Assembly: GCA_900540495.1 (NCBI GenBank)
Contig: UQGA01000002.1
Location: 105,704-169,703 of the forward strand
DNA: 64,000 nt
Source: an uncultured Eubacteriales bacterium
GTDB taxonomy: Bacteria > Bacillota > Clostridia > Christensenellales > CAG-138
Direction of reading: 5' to 3'
Each line of letters opens with the position of its first letter. The stretch's first letter is position 1. The notes below the pieces were generated by a model, which saw only the letters and a list, made by a program, of their open reading frames with translations, had not been told where the DNA came from and did not search any database. The translations under genes and the position numbers were made by a program. Positions 47,170-55,649 of this stretch are shown one piece after another.

Positions 47170-47210
47170 CGGGCGGGGGGAGCGGCGTGGCCACCCCCCC
47201 CGCCCGTTTT
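47170..47210 (+). terminator. Terminator after the glycogen operon
   Basis: G-rich arm 47170-47180 pairs with the C-rich arm ending at 47206 (stem of about 11 bp), followed by TTTT. Confidence 0.65.
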
Positions 47211-47232
47211 GCGATAAAGGGAAGGATTGCCC

Positions 47233-47967
47233 ATGGAGCGGATGATTGAAACACGGCGGATCGATACGGTGCTGCTCGATCTGGATGGGACGCTGATCCC
47301 GATGGAGCAGCAGGCGTTTCTCGACGCCTATTTTGCGGAGTTGGCGCGTTTTTTGGCCGGCCACGGCTATCGGGATGCGCGCGCGACGCTCGGCGCGCTG
47401 ATGGCCGGGGTGGAGGCGATGATTCGCAACGACGGCGGCGCGACGAACCGCGAGCGGTTCTGGGATGCGTTTTGCGCCCGGCTGGGCGGGGAGGCGCGCG
47501 CGTTGGAGGGGGCGCTCACGGCGTTCTACGCCGGCGCTTTCGACGGGGTGCGCCGCGTGCTCGGCCCGGCGCGCGACGTGCGCGGATTGCTGGAGCGGCT
47601 TCGCGCCGGCGGTCGGACGCTCTATCTGGCGACCAACCCGCTGTTCCCGGCCGTGGCGGTGCGGACGCGCCTGACATGGATCGGCCTGACGGAGGCGGAT
47701 TTTGCCGGCATCACCACCTATGAGAACAGCCGCTTTTGCAAGCCTAACCCCAATTATTACCGGGAAATCCTGCACCGCCTCGGCGCGGCGCCGGCGCGCT
47801 GCCTGATGATCGGCAACAATCCTTCGGACGACATGTCGGCGCTGCAGGCGGGGCTTTCGGGCTATCTGGTCACGGACTATCTGGAAAACGAGAGAGGCCT
47901 GCCCATCGAGCCGTACCGGCACGGCACCTTCGCCGAGCTGCTGGCGTTTGCCGAAACGCTTCCGTGA
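47233..47967 (+). CDS. HAD family hydrolase
   Basis: A 244-residue haloacid-dehalogenase-fold phosphatase. Motif I is DTVLLDLDGTLIP (nucleophile and acid Asp), motif II YLATNP, motif III the lysine in RFCKPNPNYY, motif IV IGNNPSDDM. A helical C1-type cap lies between motifs I and II (about residues 25-110). All catalytic residues are present. Substrate unknown; proximity to the glycogen genes is not evidence because a terminator separates them. ATG 47233 has GGGAAGGA 7 nt upstream; an in-frame TTG at 47227 is less likely. Confidence 0.88.
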   Translation: MERMIETRRIDTVLLDLDGTLIPMEQQAFLDAYFAELARFLAGHGYRDARATLGALMAGVEAMIRNDGGATNRERFWDAFCARLGGEARALEGALTAFYAGAFDGVRRVLGPARDVRGLLERLRAGGRTLYLATNPLFPAVAVRTRLTWIGLTEADFAGITTYENSRFCKPNPNYYREILHRLGAAPARCLMIGNNPSDDMSALQAGLSGYLVTDYLENERGLPIEPYRHGTFAELLAFAETLP

Positions 47968-48096
47968 CGCCCGCCTGCTCGTCGCCGGCCGCCCCGCAGG
48001 GCAGCGGCGCCGCAGGCCGGGCGGCCTGCCGGGAACGCCGTGTGGAGCACGGCAGCCCCCGGATGCCGCGCCGCGCGGGCCGTCGACGGCTTCCTA

Positions 48097-48125
48097 TTGC
48101 AAAGGCCGGCGGGATGTGGTATCCT
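48097..48125 (+). promoter_or_regulatory. Promoter of the NatAB-like exporter
   Basis: TTGCAA (48097-48102), 17 bp, TATCCT (48120-48125), 57 nt before the ATG. The gap 47968-48182 holds nothing else recognisable. Confidence 0.55.
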
Positions 48126-48182
48126 GTCGTACGCAGGCGCGCGACGGCAGAAGCCGCAGGAGCGCGCGGGGAGGGATCGCAC

Positions 48183-48959
48183 ATGGATCGGATCATTGTG
48201 GCCGACGGCCTCAAAAAGACGTTCTATCTGTCCAAAAAACAACAGAGGCTTGAACACACGAAGGAGACGCGCCGCGTTGCGGTGGACGGCCTGTCCTTCG
48301 AGGCGTATCGCGGCGAGGTGTTCGGCCTGCTGGGACCGAACGGCGCCGGCAAGACAACGACGCTGCGCATGCTCGCAACGCTCATCAAACCCGACGAGGG
48401 GGACGCGCTCATCGACGGCGCAAGCATCCGCACCGCACCGGCCGATGTGCGCGCGCGCATCGGCTTTTTAACGAGCGAACTCAAGCTCGAAGATTTTTTT
48501 ACGCCAAATGCACTATACGACTTTTTCTCCGAATTGCACGGCGTGCCGGCGGATGTGCGGCGCGCCCGTAAGGAGCGGCTGTTCGCGCGCTTTGGCATCG
48601 ACGCGTTCGCGGAGGTCCGGGTGGGCGAACTGTCCACCGGCATGAAGCAGAAGGTGTCGCTCGTCATCTCCGTGGTACACGACCCGGACGTGATCATCTT
48701 TGACGAGCCGACCAACGGCCTTGACGTGATCACCGCGCGCGTGGTGACGGACTTTCTTGGCGAGTGCCGCCGGGCGGGCAAGAGCATCCTGCTCTCCACG
48801 CACATCTTTGATCTGGCGGAAAAGCTCTGCGACCGGGTGGGCGTCATCATCGAAGGGCGCATGGTCTGCTGCGATACGCTGGAGGCCGTCAAGGGCGGCC
48901 TGTCGCTGGAGGACCGGTTCTTTGCGCTGTACGAGCAGGAAGGGGGGCGGCTGGCATGA
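48183..48959 (+). CDS. ABC-2 type exporter ATP-binding protein (NatA-like)
   Basis: A 258-residue ATPase. Walker A is GLLGPNGAGKTTTLRM, the signature LSTGMKQKVSL, Walker B VIIFDEPTNGLD and the switch histidine STHIFD. An N-terminal LSKKQQRLEHTKETRRVAVDG segment with the inserted basic stretch is like NatA, the ATPase of the Bacillus sodium exporter. GGGAGGGATCGCAC precedes the ATG. Its stop overlaps the permease start by ATGA. Confidence 0.9.
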   Translation: MDRIIVADGLKKTFYLSKKQQRLEHTKETRRVAVDGLSFEAYRGEVFGLLGPNGAGKTTTLRMLATLIKPDEGDALIDGASIRTAPADVRARIGFLTSELKLEDFFTPNALYDFFSELHGVPADVRRARKERLFARFGIDAFAEVRVGELSTGMKQKVSLVISVVHDPDVIIFDEPTNGLDVITARVVTDFLGECRRAGKSILLSTHIFDLAEKLCDRVGVIIEGRMVCCDTLEAVKGGLSLEDRFFALYEQEGGRLA

Positions 48960-50140
48960 AGAATCGCAAGAGCAACGTGCTGACCATCATCAAAAAGGAG
49001 CTTCAGCGGTTTTTCGGCGACCGGCGAATGCTCTTTGGCGCCGTGCTGCTGCCTGGTCTTACGATTTTTGTGGTCTATTCGCTCATGGGGACGTTCCTGA
49101 GCGACCGCTTTTCCGTCGGCGAGGACGAGCAGCCGCTGGTATATGTGAGCCATGCGCCGGCCAGCCTGGCAGGCGCGCTGGACGCCCTGCCGGTGCAGTT
49201 GATCGACGCGACGGACGGGGATGGGTCATTTGCAATGGCGCAGGCGGCTGGGGGGGCGGTCTACGCCGTGTTCCCGGCCGATTTTGACGAGGTCGTCGCG
49301 GCATACGACGTCGCCTCCGGCCAGCCGGCGCCCAACGTGGAGATCTATTACAACTCCTCGTCGGTTGCGTCCACCACGGCGATGGGACTGCTCACGGACG
49401 CGCTTGACGCCTATGAGCAGAGCCTCGCCAACCGCTTCGACGTGAACGCCGGCGGCGGAACGTACGACCTTGCCAGCGAGGAGGACATGGCCGGCATGGT
49501 CTTTGCCATGCTTGTGCCGATGCTCATGCTCATGTTCGTGTTCAGCGGCTGTATGGCCGTTGCGCCGGAGTCCATCGCCGGAGAAAAGGAGCGCGGTACC
49601 ATCGCCACGCTGCTCGTCACGCCCGTCAAGCGCAGCGAGCTGGCCGTCGGCAAAATCCTGAGCCTCAGCGTTGCGGCGCTGCTGAGCGGCCTTTCGAGCT
49701 TTCTCGGCACCATCCTGTCGCTGCCGAAGCTCATGGGCATGTCGGGCGCGAGCGTGGACGCGGCGGTTTACGGCGTCGGGGGTTTTGCGCCGCTGCTGCT
49801 CGTCGTGCTTTCGACGGTGCTGGTCGTCATCGCGGTGATTTCGATCATCTCCGCCTCCGCCAAGAGCGTCAAGGAGGCGACGACCGCCATTTCGCCGCTG
49901 ATGCTGCTGGTGATCCTCGTGGGCGTTACGTCCATGCTCGGCGGCGGCGCGCCGCGCCAGCCGCTGCTGTACCTCATCCCGCTCTATAACAGCGTGCAGT
50001 CCATGAATGCGATCCTTTCCTTCTCGGCCGCCCCGCTGCAAATCGTCCTCACCGTCGGCAGCAACGTGCTCTATGCCTGCGTCGGCGCGTGGGCCCTGAC
50101 GCGCATGTTCAACAGCGAGAAGATCATGTTCTCGCGCTGA
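48956..50140 (+). CDS. ABC-2 type permease (NatB-like)
   Basis: A 394-residue membrane protein: helix 1 after KKELQRFFGDRRMLFGAVLLPG, a large extracytoplasmic domain (about 45-170), and five further helices, with the core ABC-2 motif AGEKERGTIATLLVTPVKRSELAVGK. The fold and size match NatB/YhgE-like exporters, possibly moving Na+ or a small toxic molecule. Partner of the ATPase at 48183. Substrate cannot be deduced. Ends just before the shared hairpin at 50171. Confidence 0.88.
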   Translation: MKNRKSNVLTIIKKELQRFFGDRRMLFGAVLLPGLTIFVVYSLMGTFLSDRFSVGEDEQPLVYVSHAPASLAGALDALPVQLIDATDGDGSFAMAQAAGGAVYAVFPADFDEVVAAYDVASGQPAPNVEIYYNSSSVASTTAMGLLTDALDAYEQSLANRFDVNAGGGTYDLASEEDMAGMVFAMLVPMLMLMFVFSGCMAVAPESIAGEKERGTIATLLVTPVKRSELAVGKILSLSVAALLSGLSSFLGTILSLPKLMGMSGASVDAAVYGVGGFAPLLLVVLSTVLVVIAVISIISASAKSVKEATTAISPLMLLVILVGVTSMLGGGAPRQPLLYLIPLYNSVQSMNAILSFSAAPLQIVLTVGSNVLYACVGAWALTRMFNSEKIMFSR

Positions 50141-50164
50141 AGGGCGGTCGCGGCATACGGCAAC

Positions 50165-50201
50165 GAAAAAGCATCCCCGGGACGGTGGGTTCCGGGGATG
50201 C
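50165..50201 (-). terminator. Terminator of the isochorismatase operon
   Basis: Perfect 10-bp stem, 50171-50180 with 50192-50201; on the minus strand it is followed by CTTTTTCG. It may also serve the converging exporter operon. Confidence 0.85.
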
Positions 50202-50224
50202 CCTGCGTTTGGGGGAATCTGCGC

Positions 50225-50761
50225 TCAGACCACGTCGATCTGGCAGGCGCGCATGGCGTTGAGCGCCGTTTGATGGCTTTCCGGCGTGACGCCCGCGCAG
50301 CAGGCGGCGTCCACCACAAGGCGGGCTTCCGGGAAGAACGCCTTGAGCAACAGCGCGTTGGAGATGACACAGATGTCGGTACACACGCCAACGAGGGTGA
50401 TCTCGTCGATGTCGCGCCCCATGTCGTCGTGCAGGCGGAAGGGCAGGTCGCGCGCCCCAAAGGTCTCCTTGCAGACCATGTGCCGCTCGTCGGCCACGTT
50501 GCGCTCCTTCAGCGCCATCCAGACCGCCGCCGTAGGCGACCAGCCGTCCGTGCCGGCCGCGCAATGCGCAACCGGCAGGCGCCGCCCCTCCTGCGTGCGC
50601 GGATAGTCGGCTCCATGCGTATCGAGCGTAAAATAGATGTCGCCGTCGAAGCCGAGGATGGTTTCGACCACGTTTTTTTCGATGGCGCGCGCTTCGGGCG
50701 TGCCGAGCGCGCCGGTGACAAAATCGTTTTGCATGTCAACGACGATGAGGACCCGTTTCAT
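50225..50761 (-). CDS. Isochorismatase-like cysteine hydrolase (nicotinamidase-like)
   Basis: A 178-residue single-domain hydrolase. The catalytic triad can be placed: Asp in VVDMQNDFV, Lys in CKETFG, and Cys in LVGVCTDICVISNAL, with the cis-peptide before the Cys region. Metal-binding LDTHGADY resembles the DTH motif of nicotinamidases (Asp-x-His), so nicotinamide deamidation is the best guess. The ATG at 50761 has GGAAGG 9 nt upstream. Its start overlaps the 3' end of the rRNA methyltransferase gene by 26 bp. Confidence 0.88.
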   Translation of the reverse strand: MKRVLIVVDMQNDFVTGALGTPEARAIEKNVVETILGFDGDIYFTLDTHGADYPRTQEGRRLPVAHCAAGTDGWSPTAAVWMALKERNVADERHMVCKETFGARDLPFRLHDDMGRDIDEITLVGVCTDICVISNALLLKAFFPEARLVVDAACCAGVTPESHQTALNAMRACQIDVV

Positions 50762-51545
50762 GGGCATACCCTTCCTTTCCTGCGGATGCGCATGGGCTCG
50801 CCATGCGCCCCGATAGCTCATAGATCATCAGTGCGGCGGCGACCGCCGCGTTGAGCGATTCCGCCCGGCCGCGCATGGGCAGCCGCCAGAGCGTGCATCG
50901 CGCCGCCACCGCATCGGAAACGCCGTTGCCCTCGTTGCCGATCACCAGCGCCATGCGCGCGGAGATGGCGGGCGGCGTCTCGTCGCCGCCCAGATGCCCG
51001 CACAGGCAGCAAAAGCCCTCGCGCTGCAGGCGGTCGAGCGCGTCGGCCGTTTCCCCCTGCCAGAGGGGAAGGTGATAGGTGGAACCCATGGCCGCGCGCA
51101 GCGCCTTGCCGGAGTAGGGGTCGGCGGAGCCTGCGCCGAGCAGCACGCCCGATGCGCCGAACGCATCCGCCGTGCGCAGGATCGTGCCCACGTTGCCCGC
51201 ATCCTGTACGCGATCGAGCACGATGATGAGCCCCGCCGGGAACGAGGCGGGCAGGGCGGTGCCGGGCGTGCGCACCGCCGCGCAGACGTGCTGCGGGGTG
51301 CGGCTTTCGCACAGCGCCTCCATCACGCTGCGGGAAACGGTATAGACCGCCTCCGCGTCCGCCGCGGGCGCGGGGAACCCCTCTTCGACGAACAGGCGCG
51401 CGATGCCTGCGCCGGAGGCGGCGGCCTCCCGCACAAGTTTTTCACCCTCCACCAGGTGCAGCCCCTGCTCGCGCCTTGCCCGCGCCTCGCAGAGCGCGCG
51501 CGTGGCGCGGACGGTGTCGTTGGCACGGCTTGTGATCGTGGTCAA
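50736..51545 (-). CDS. TrmH/SpoU family RNA 2'-O-methyltransferase
   Basis: A 269-residue SPOUT enzyme. The N-terminal substrate-binding domain begins EARARREQGLHLVEGEKLV. The knotted catalytic domain has LDRVQDAGNVGTILRTADAFG, GSTYHLPL, LVIGNEGNGVSD and LPMRGRAESLNAAVAAAL, the last forming the SAM knot. It methylates 2'-OH in 23S rRNA or tRNA. The start is TTG at 51545 with AGGAGG 7 nt upstream. The last residues past MIYELSG are not conserved. Confidence 0.9.
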   Translation of the reverse strand: MTTITSRANDTVRATRALCEARARREQGLHLVEGEKLVREAAASGAGIARLFVEEGFPAPAADAEAVYTVSRSVMEALCESRTPQHVCAAVRTPGTALPASFPAGLIIVLDRVQDAGNVGTILRTADAFGASGVLLGAGSADPYSGKALRAAMGSTYHLPLWQGETADALDRLQREGFCCLCGHLGGDETPPAISARMALVIGNEGNGVSDAVAARCTLWRLPMRGRAESLNAAVAAALMIYELSGRMASPCASAGKEGYAHETGPHRR

Positions 51546-51573
51546 TGCAATCCCTCCTGCCGGGAGAATAGCG

Positions 51574-51600
51574 CAACAGGCGCCGCTTGGGCGCCTGTTG
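51574..51600 (-). terminator. Hairpin after rplT
   Basis: Perfect 11-bp stem, 51574-51584 with 51590-51600, loop GCTTG. The T-run beyond it on the minus strand is weak, so some read-through into the methyltransferase gene is expected. Confidence 0.65.
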
Positions 51601-51612
51601 ATCGTTCGTTGG

Positions 51613-51969
51613 TTACGCGCGCGCCTTGGCGGCGATCTCCGCGAGCTCGCGGAACGCGTTCATGTCGGTAACGGCGAGGTCGGCGAGCACCTTGCGGTTG
51701 ATCTCGATACCGGCCACCTTCAGACCGTTGATCATGCGGCTGTAGGTCGTGCCGCACAGGCGGGCGCCGGCGTTGATGCGGGCGATCCACAGGCGGCGAT
51801 ACTCGCGCTTCTTATTCTTACGGCCGACATAGGCGTAGGCCATGGACTTCATGACCTGCTGGCTGGCGGCGCGATACTGCTTGCTCTTGGCGCCATAGTA
51901 GCCCTTGGCGAGCTTCAAAACCTTGCGGCGCTTCTTGACGGCGTTGACTGCTCTCTTGATTCTGGCCAT
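51613..51969 (-). CDS. rplT: 50S ribosomal protein L20
   Basis: A 118-residue basic protein with the standard L20 sequence: [50 protein letters not shown] and [11 protein letters not shown]20 is an early 50S assembly protein binding 23S rRNA and, in Bacillus, the autogenous regulator of the infC-rpmI-rplT mRNA. AAGGAGG precedes the ATG. Last gene of the IF3 operon. Confidence 0.98.
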   Translation of the reverse strand: MARIKRAVNAVKKRRKVLKLAKGYYGAKSKQYRAASQQVMKSMAYAYVGRKNKKREYRRLWIARINAGARLCGTTYSRMINGLKVAGIEINRKVLADLAVTDMNAFRELAEIAAKARA

Positions 51970-51983
51970 GTTCTTGTTCCTCC

Positions 51984-52181
51984 TTAGCTGTACGGGATCA
52001 GTTTGCGGATCTTCTTCTCTTCGCACTCGGCGATGTAGCCGGTCTGGCGAAGGCCGCGCAGGCGCTTGGTGGACTTCTTGGTCAGAATATGGCTCTTGTA
52101 CGCCTTACCGCGCTTGATCTTTCCGGACTTCGTCAGGGAAAAACGCTTTGCAGCGCCGCGGTGGGACTTGATCTTGGGCAT
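51984..52181 (-). CDS. rpmI: 50S ribosomal protein L35
   Basis: A 65-residue protein beginning [20 protein letters not shown] and ending with the usual IRKLIPY. Normal length. AGGAGG precedes the ATG. It lies between infC and rplT, 14 bp from the latter. Confidence 0.98.
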   Translation of the reverse strand: MPKIKSHRGAAKRFSLTKSGKIKRGKAYKSHILTKKSTKRLRGLRQTGYIAECEEKKIRKLIPYS

Positions 52182-52212
52182 TTTCGGGAACCTCCTGTCG
52201 TTACTTACAGCT

Positions 52213-52728
52213 TCAATTATTCTTCGGTGCGAGCACCATGAACATGTTCCGGCCTTCCTGCCGTGCAGGACGCTCGATGACGGCGTTTTCCTGAACCATC
52301 TCGAAGAACTGGTTCATCACGTCAAGGCCGATTTCGCCATGGGTGATCTGCCGGCCGCGGAAGCGGATGGACACCTTGACCTTGTTGCCGTCGGAGAAGA
52401 ACCGCCGCGCCGCCTTGGCCTTGACCTCCATGTCGTGCAGGTCGATGGTGGCGGAAAGGCGCACCTCCTTGACTTCGATGATCTTCTGGTTTTTGCGCTG
52501 CTCCTTCTCCCGCTTGGCCATCTCAAAGCGGTACTTCCCGTAGTCCATCAGTTTGCAGACCGGCGGGTTGCTGCCCGGGGCGATTTTGACCAGATCGAGA
52601 TTGCGCTGGTCGGCAAGCGCCTGTGCCTCCCGGATGCTCACGATGCCGAGTTGGCTGCCGTTCTCATCGATCAGGCGAACCTCGGGATCGCGGATCTCCT
52701 CGTTGATCATCAGATCCTGCGTAGCGAT
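52213..52728 (-). CDS. infC: Translation initiation factor IF-3 with an ATC start codon
   Basis: A 171-residue protein. The N-domain starts [21 protein letters not shown]; the linker is [19 protein letters not shown]; the C-domain contains [13 protein letters not shown] and ends MVLAPKN. IF3 prevents subunit reassociation and checks the initiator codon. GGAGGTG lies exactly 7 nt before an ATC at 52728, whereas the first ATG (52710) is 25 nt away. Rare start codons of infC (AUU, AUC, AUA) are well known and let IF3 repress its own synthesis. The ATC start gives MATQDLM..., matching the usual family N-terminus. Confidence 0.95.
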   Translation of the reverse strand: MATQDLMINEEIRDPEVRLIDENGSQLGIVSIREAQALADQRNLDLVKIAPGSNPPVCKLMDYGKYRFEMAKREKEQRKNQKIIEVKEVRLSATIDLHDMEVKAKAARRFFSDGNKVKVSIRFRGRQITHGEIGLDVMNQFFEMVQENAVIERPARQEGRNMFMVLAPKNN

Positions 52729-52855
52729 GACGAAACACCTCCATAAAAAAGTAGTGGGCGCAAGCTGCGCCCACAAAACCATACCGGTCGTTGTTGCCTG
52801 ACCAACCATGCCTGGCCATCGCCGGCAGGTGAGAAGCGGGCGCTTCTGCTTGAAC
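52729..52855 (-). ncRNA. 5' leader of infC-rpmI-rplT, L20-type attenuator
   Basis: About 127 nt between the inferred transcription start and infC. It contains a first hairpin (AGAAGC/GCTTCT, near 52830-52848) and ends in the intrinsic terminator at 52744-52774 placed just before the infC ribosome binding site. In Bacillus the same operon has a leader in which L20 binding favours premature termination. The position matches; secondary-structure identity with the known leader family was not tested. Confidence 0.7.
52744..52774 (-). terminator. Attenuator terminator in the infC leader
   Basis: Perfect 9-bp stem, 52754-52762 with 52766-52774, three-base loop. On the minus strand it is followed by TACTTTTTTATGG and then the infC Shine-Dalgarno, an arrangement that can only be regulatory. 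Confidence 0.85.
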
Positions 52856-52861
52856 GGTACC

Positions 52862-52890
52862 ATTATAGGGATTCCACGCCCGCATGTCAA
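52862..52890 (-). promoter_or_regulatory. Perfect consensus promoter of infC-rpmI-rplT
   Basis: Minus strand TTGACA (52885-52890), 17 bp, TATAAT (52862-52867): identical to the sigma-A consensus. Confidence 0.92.
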
Positions 52891-52937
52891 GGCCTTTTGC
52901 GGAAAAAATGCGGAAAATCGGGGGCTTTGCGCGGCCG

Positions 52938-53837
52938 TCAGCAGAGCTCCTGCTCCACGATGCAGCGGGAGCGCAGCTCCTCCGTCAGCGCCGAGAGCGC
53001 GTCGGCCGTGCGCGACCGGATATCGCCGCCGACGAGCACGAGCAGGATGTCGTCCCCGACGGCCAGCTCGCCCTCGTTGATCCAGACGCGGACGTAATGC
53101 ACGCCGTCCATCCCGCGCGCCCGCCGCACCGCCTCCTCCACGCGCGCCGCGTCAAAGGAGACGCGCATGCCGCTGACCGGGCGGTCGCCGTCCGCCTGGC
53201 GCGCCTGCGCGTCGGCGGCGGTGCGCCGCACAACGCCGTTGTGGAACAGGTAGATGCCGCAGCGCGCCGCATCCGCATCGGCCTTGGCCTCCCGCAGCCA
53301 TTGGGAGGTCGAGGGCGCCGCTCGCCTTTCGGCGCCGTCGGCGGCGGCGTCCCCGTCCGCGCCGGGCGAGCGAAGCATATCCACGCCATGGCGGATGGCC
53401 TTGCGCACGGCCAGCAGGTTTTCAAGCGCCGCCCGTTCGCTGCCGGGCAGATTGACGATCAGCGAGCGGCCGCGGATGCCGGCCACCCCGCGGGAGAGGC
53501 AGCCGCGCGGCGTCAGGCACATGCTCTCGGCGCGCATGGCCTCCGGAATGCCGGGCGTCTCTCGCGCGAGCACGGCCCGGGTCGCCTCCGGCGTGATATC
53601 CTGCGGCGAGAAGCCGGTGCCGCCGGTGGTCAGGACCAGCGAAATGTGCAGCTCGTCGCTGCAGCGCAGCAGCTCCGAGCGGATCTCTGCCATGTCGTCC
53701 GGGACGAGCGCGCGCCGGACGACTTCCCAACCGTCCGCTTCAAGCAGCCGGCAGAGCGCCGGACCGCTTGTCTCCTCCCGTTCTCCCCGATATCCCTTGC
53801 TGCTGACCGTGATGACGGCCGCCGTATATTGCGCCAT
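52938..53837 (-). CDS. MoaB/MogA-MoaE-like fusion protein (molybdopterin biosynthesis)
   Basis: A 299-residue protein. Residues 1-160 are a MoaB/MogA-type adenylyltransferase domain: AAVITVSSKGYRGEREETSGP, LVLTTGGTGFSPQDITPEAT, then LPGSERAALENL. Residues 180-299 resemble MoaE, the large subunit of molybdopterin synthase (GVHYVRVWINEGELAVGDDILLVLV, then ADALSALTEELRSR). Together they would act in two successive steps of cofactor synthesis. The MoaE lysine pair is not clear, so the second assignment is tentative. AGGAGGTG precedes the ATG. No other molybdenum genes are nearby. Confidence 0.78.
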   Translation of the reverse strand: MAQYTAAVITVSSKGYRGEREETSGPALCRLLEADGWEVVRRALVPDDMAEIRSELLRCSDELHISLVLTTGGTGFSPQDITPEATRAVLARETPGIPEAMRAESMCLTPRGCLSRGVAGIRGRSLIVNLPGSERAALENLLAVRKAIRHGVDMLRSPGADGDAAADGAERRAAPSTSQWLREAKADADAARCGIYLFHNGVVRRTAADAQARQADGDRPVSGMRVSFDAARVEEAVRRARGMDGVHYVRVWINEGELAVGDDILLVLVGGDIRSRTADALSALTEELRSRCIVEQELC

Positions 53838-53909
53838 GTCGGCACCTCCTGTAAAAATGTGGTTAGTCGCAAGTATGCCCGTTTTGGAGGCGACGAAAAC
53901 CGTTTTCCC

Positions 53910-55463
53910 TCAATCGCCGGCGCCGAGCGATTCCACCACGCCGGCCGGGGCGGGCCGGCTGTCGCCGTGGCGCACGAACAGCATCGTGACGAAGGCCAGC
54001 GCCACGAACACCGCCGCATACGGGAACAGCGTCGTCATGCCGAGCCGGTCCATCAGCAGGCCGGAAAAGTACGGCGTTACCGTCTGGGCGGCCATGCTTG
54101 CCGTGTAGTAGAAACCCGTATATTTGCCCACGTCGCCACCGCGCGAAAGCTCCACGACCATCGGGAAACTGTTCACGTTGATCGTCGCCCAACCCACGCC
54201 CGCCAGCGCAAACATGCAGTTCATCAGCAGCGCCGGGCTGTTTTCGCGCAGGAACGAGGCCACGGAGAATGCGGCGCACAGCATGACGACGCCGCCCAGG
54301 ATGGTCTTTTTGCGCCCGATCTTCGAGGCGATGAAGCCGACCGGCAGGTAGGCGACGATGGCGGCGACGTTGGCGAGCATCAGCGTGCTGTTGTAGTCGA
54401 GGTTGAGCACCTTGCTCGCATAGACGGAGTATTTGGAAGTGACCGCATTGTACCCGAAGAACCAGAACACGACCGAAGCGAGGATCAGAAGGAGCGACGT
54501 GCGCTCGCCCGGGCTCAGGCGGCGCTTCTGCCCGTCCGACGGCGCGTCGTCGTCCTCGTCGATGTGATACTTTTTGCTCTCCTGCTGCATCTGCTGCACA
54601 AAGAGCGGCTCGTTCACGCGCGCGAGGAACACGATCAGTGCGACCAGCATGATGCCCGCCACGACGGAGAAAAAGACGGTGTAACTCATCAGCGAGTTTT
54701 CGATGCTGCCCGTGGCGAACACCATGCCGAGCCCGAGGATGATGATGCCGCCGGCCGTACCCATGAGGTTGATGACGGCGTTCGCCTTGGAGCGCAGCGG
54801 CTTGATCGTCACGTCGGGCATCAGCGCCACGGCGGGGGAGCGGAACGTCGCCATTGCCAGCAGCGCGATCAGCAGGATGCCCATGAACACGATCAGCGGC
54901 GTGGGATTGGCCTGCGTGCGCTGCCAGGCGTAGGCGTGCCGGGCGGGGACGACGTAGTCGGTGTAATCGGGGTTGGTGACGAGCGCGCCGTCCTGCTCGA
55001 TCTGCGCCGTGATGCCGAGGAACTCCTCCCGCGTAAATTGCTCGGAGAGCACGAAATGCTCGCCCTCCGGCGTGAGCAGCTCGGCGTCATACTCGTTGTC
55101 GTAGAGCACGGCGAGGCCGGCCGGGTCGTCGATCGTGACGACGGCCTCGATGTTGTTGCGCTGCATGTTGTCCGCAAACGACAGGCAGACGAACGCCACG
55201 CATGCCACGAGCGTGCCCACGATGATGAACGGCGTGCGCCGGCCGCGCTTGCTGGTACAGCGGTCGGACACGGCGCCGAACAGCGGCAGCAGGAACAGCG
55301 CCAGGATGTTGTCGAGCGCCATTACGATGCCGGAGGCGGCCTGCGACATGCCGAATTTGTCCGTCAGGATCTTGGGGATGATCGTGTCGTAAGCCTGCCA
55401 GAACGTGCAGATCAGGAAAAAGGCGAAACCGACGAAGATGGTGCGCTTATAATTGAGTTTCAT
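53910..55463 (-). CDS. MFS transporter with extracytoplasmic insert
   Basis: A 517-residue major facilitator protein. The N-half begins GFAFFLICTFWQAYDTIIPKIL and has the loop motif SDRCTSKRGRRTPFI. An unusual hydrophilic insert of about 85 residues (about 100-185) sits between helices 3 and 4. The second half starts near residue 330 after a charged cytoplasmic loop (HIDEDDDAPSDGQKRRLSPG). It ends with a short tail. Overall relation is with sugar-cation (GPH-like) transporters, which fits the SKRGRR loop, but the substrate is unknown. GGGAGG is close to the ATG at 55463. Own promoter. Confidence 0.85.
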   Translation of the reverse strand: MKLNYKRTIFVGFAFFLICTFWQAYDTIIPKILTDKFGMSQAASGIVMALDNILALFLLPLFGAVSDRCTSKRGRRTPFIIVGTLVACVAFVCLSFADNMQRNNIEAVVTIDDPAGLAVLYDNEYDAELLTPEGEHFVLSEQFTREEFLGITAQIEQDGALVTNPDYTDYVVPARHAYAWQRTQANPTPLIVFMGILLIALLAMATFRSPAVALMPDVTIKPLRSKANAVINLMGTAGGIIILGLGMVFATGSIENSLMSYTVFFSVVAGIMLVALIVFLARVNEPLFVQQMQQESKKYHIDEDDDAPSDGQKRRLSPGERTSLLLILASVVFWFFGYNAVTSKYSVYASKVLNLDYNSTLMLANVAAIVAYLPVGFIASKIGRKKTILGGVVMLCAAFSVASFLRENSPALLMNCMFALAGVGWATINVNSFPMVVELSRGGDVGKYTGFYYTASMAAQTVTPYFSGLLMDRLGMTTLFPYAAVFVALAFVTMLFVRHGDSRPAPAGVVESLGAGD

Positions 55464-55559
55464 GCTGCCTCCCGTTGCATGCTGCCGCCCGGAACTGGGC
55501 GCGAAGTGAGGGCGCGAGGCGCCCCGGTCTTTGCAAACGACGCAAAAACCGTCGTTCTC

Positions 55560-55593
55560 TATACATTTTATCGCATTTGCACTATAATCACAA
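55560..55593. promoter_or_regulatory. Overlapping divergent promoters of the MFS and GDPD genes
   Basis: Minus strand: TTGTGA (55588-55593), 17 bp, TAAAAT (55565-55570), for the MFS gene. Plus strand: TATACA (55560-55565), 17 bp, TATAAT (55583-55588), for the GDPD gene. The elements interlock, so polymerase binding at one should exclude the other. Confidence 0.65.
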
Positions 55594-55649
55594 GGGAAGA
55601 ATGTGCAATCCACAGGGAGGGATTGCATCGCGCGGGGGAGGTGCGTAAT

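Noticed and set aside
52213..52710. infC starting at the first ATG
   Set aside because: The Shine-Dalgarno would be 25 nt away. The upstream ATC has perfect spacing and fits the known rare-start-codon rule for infC.
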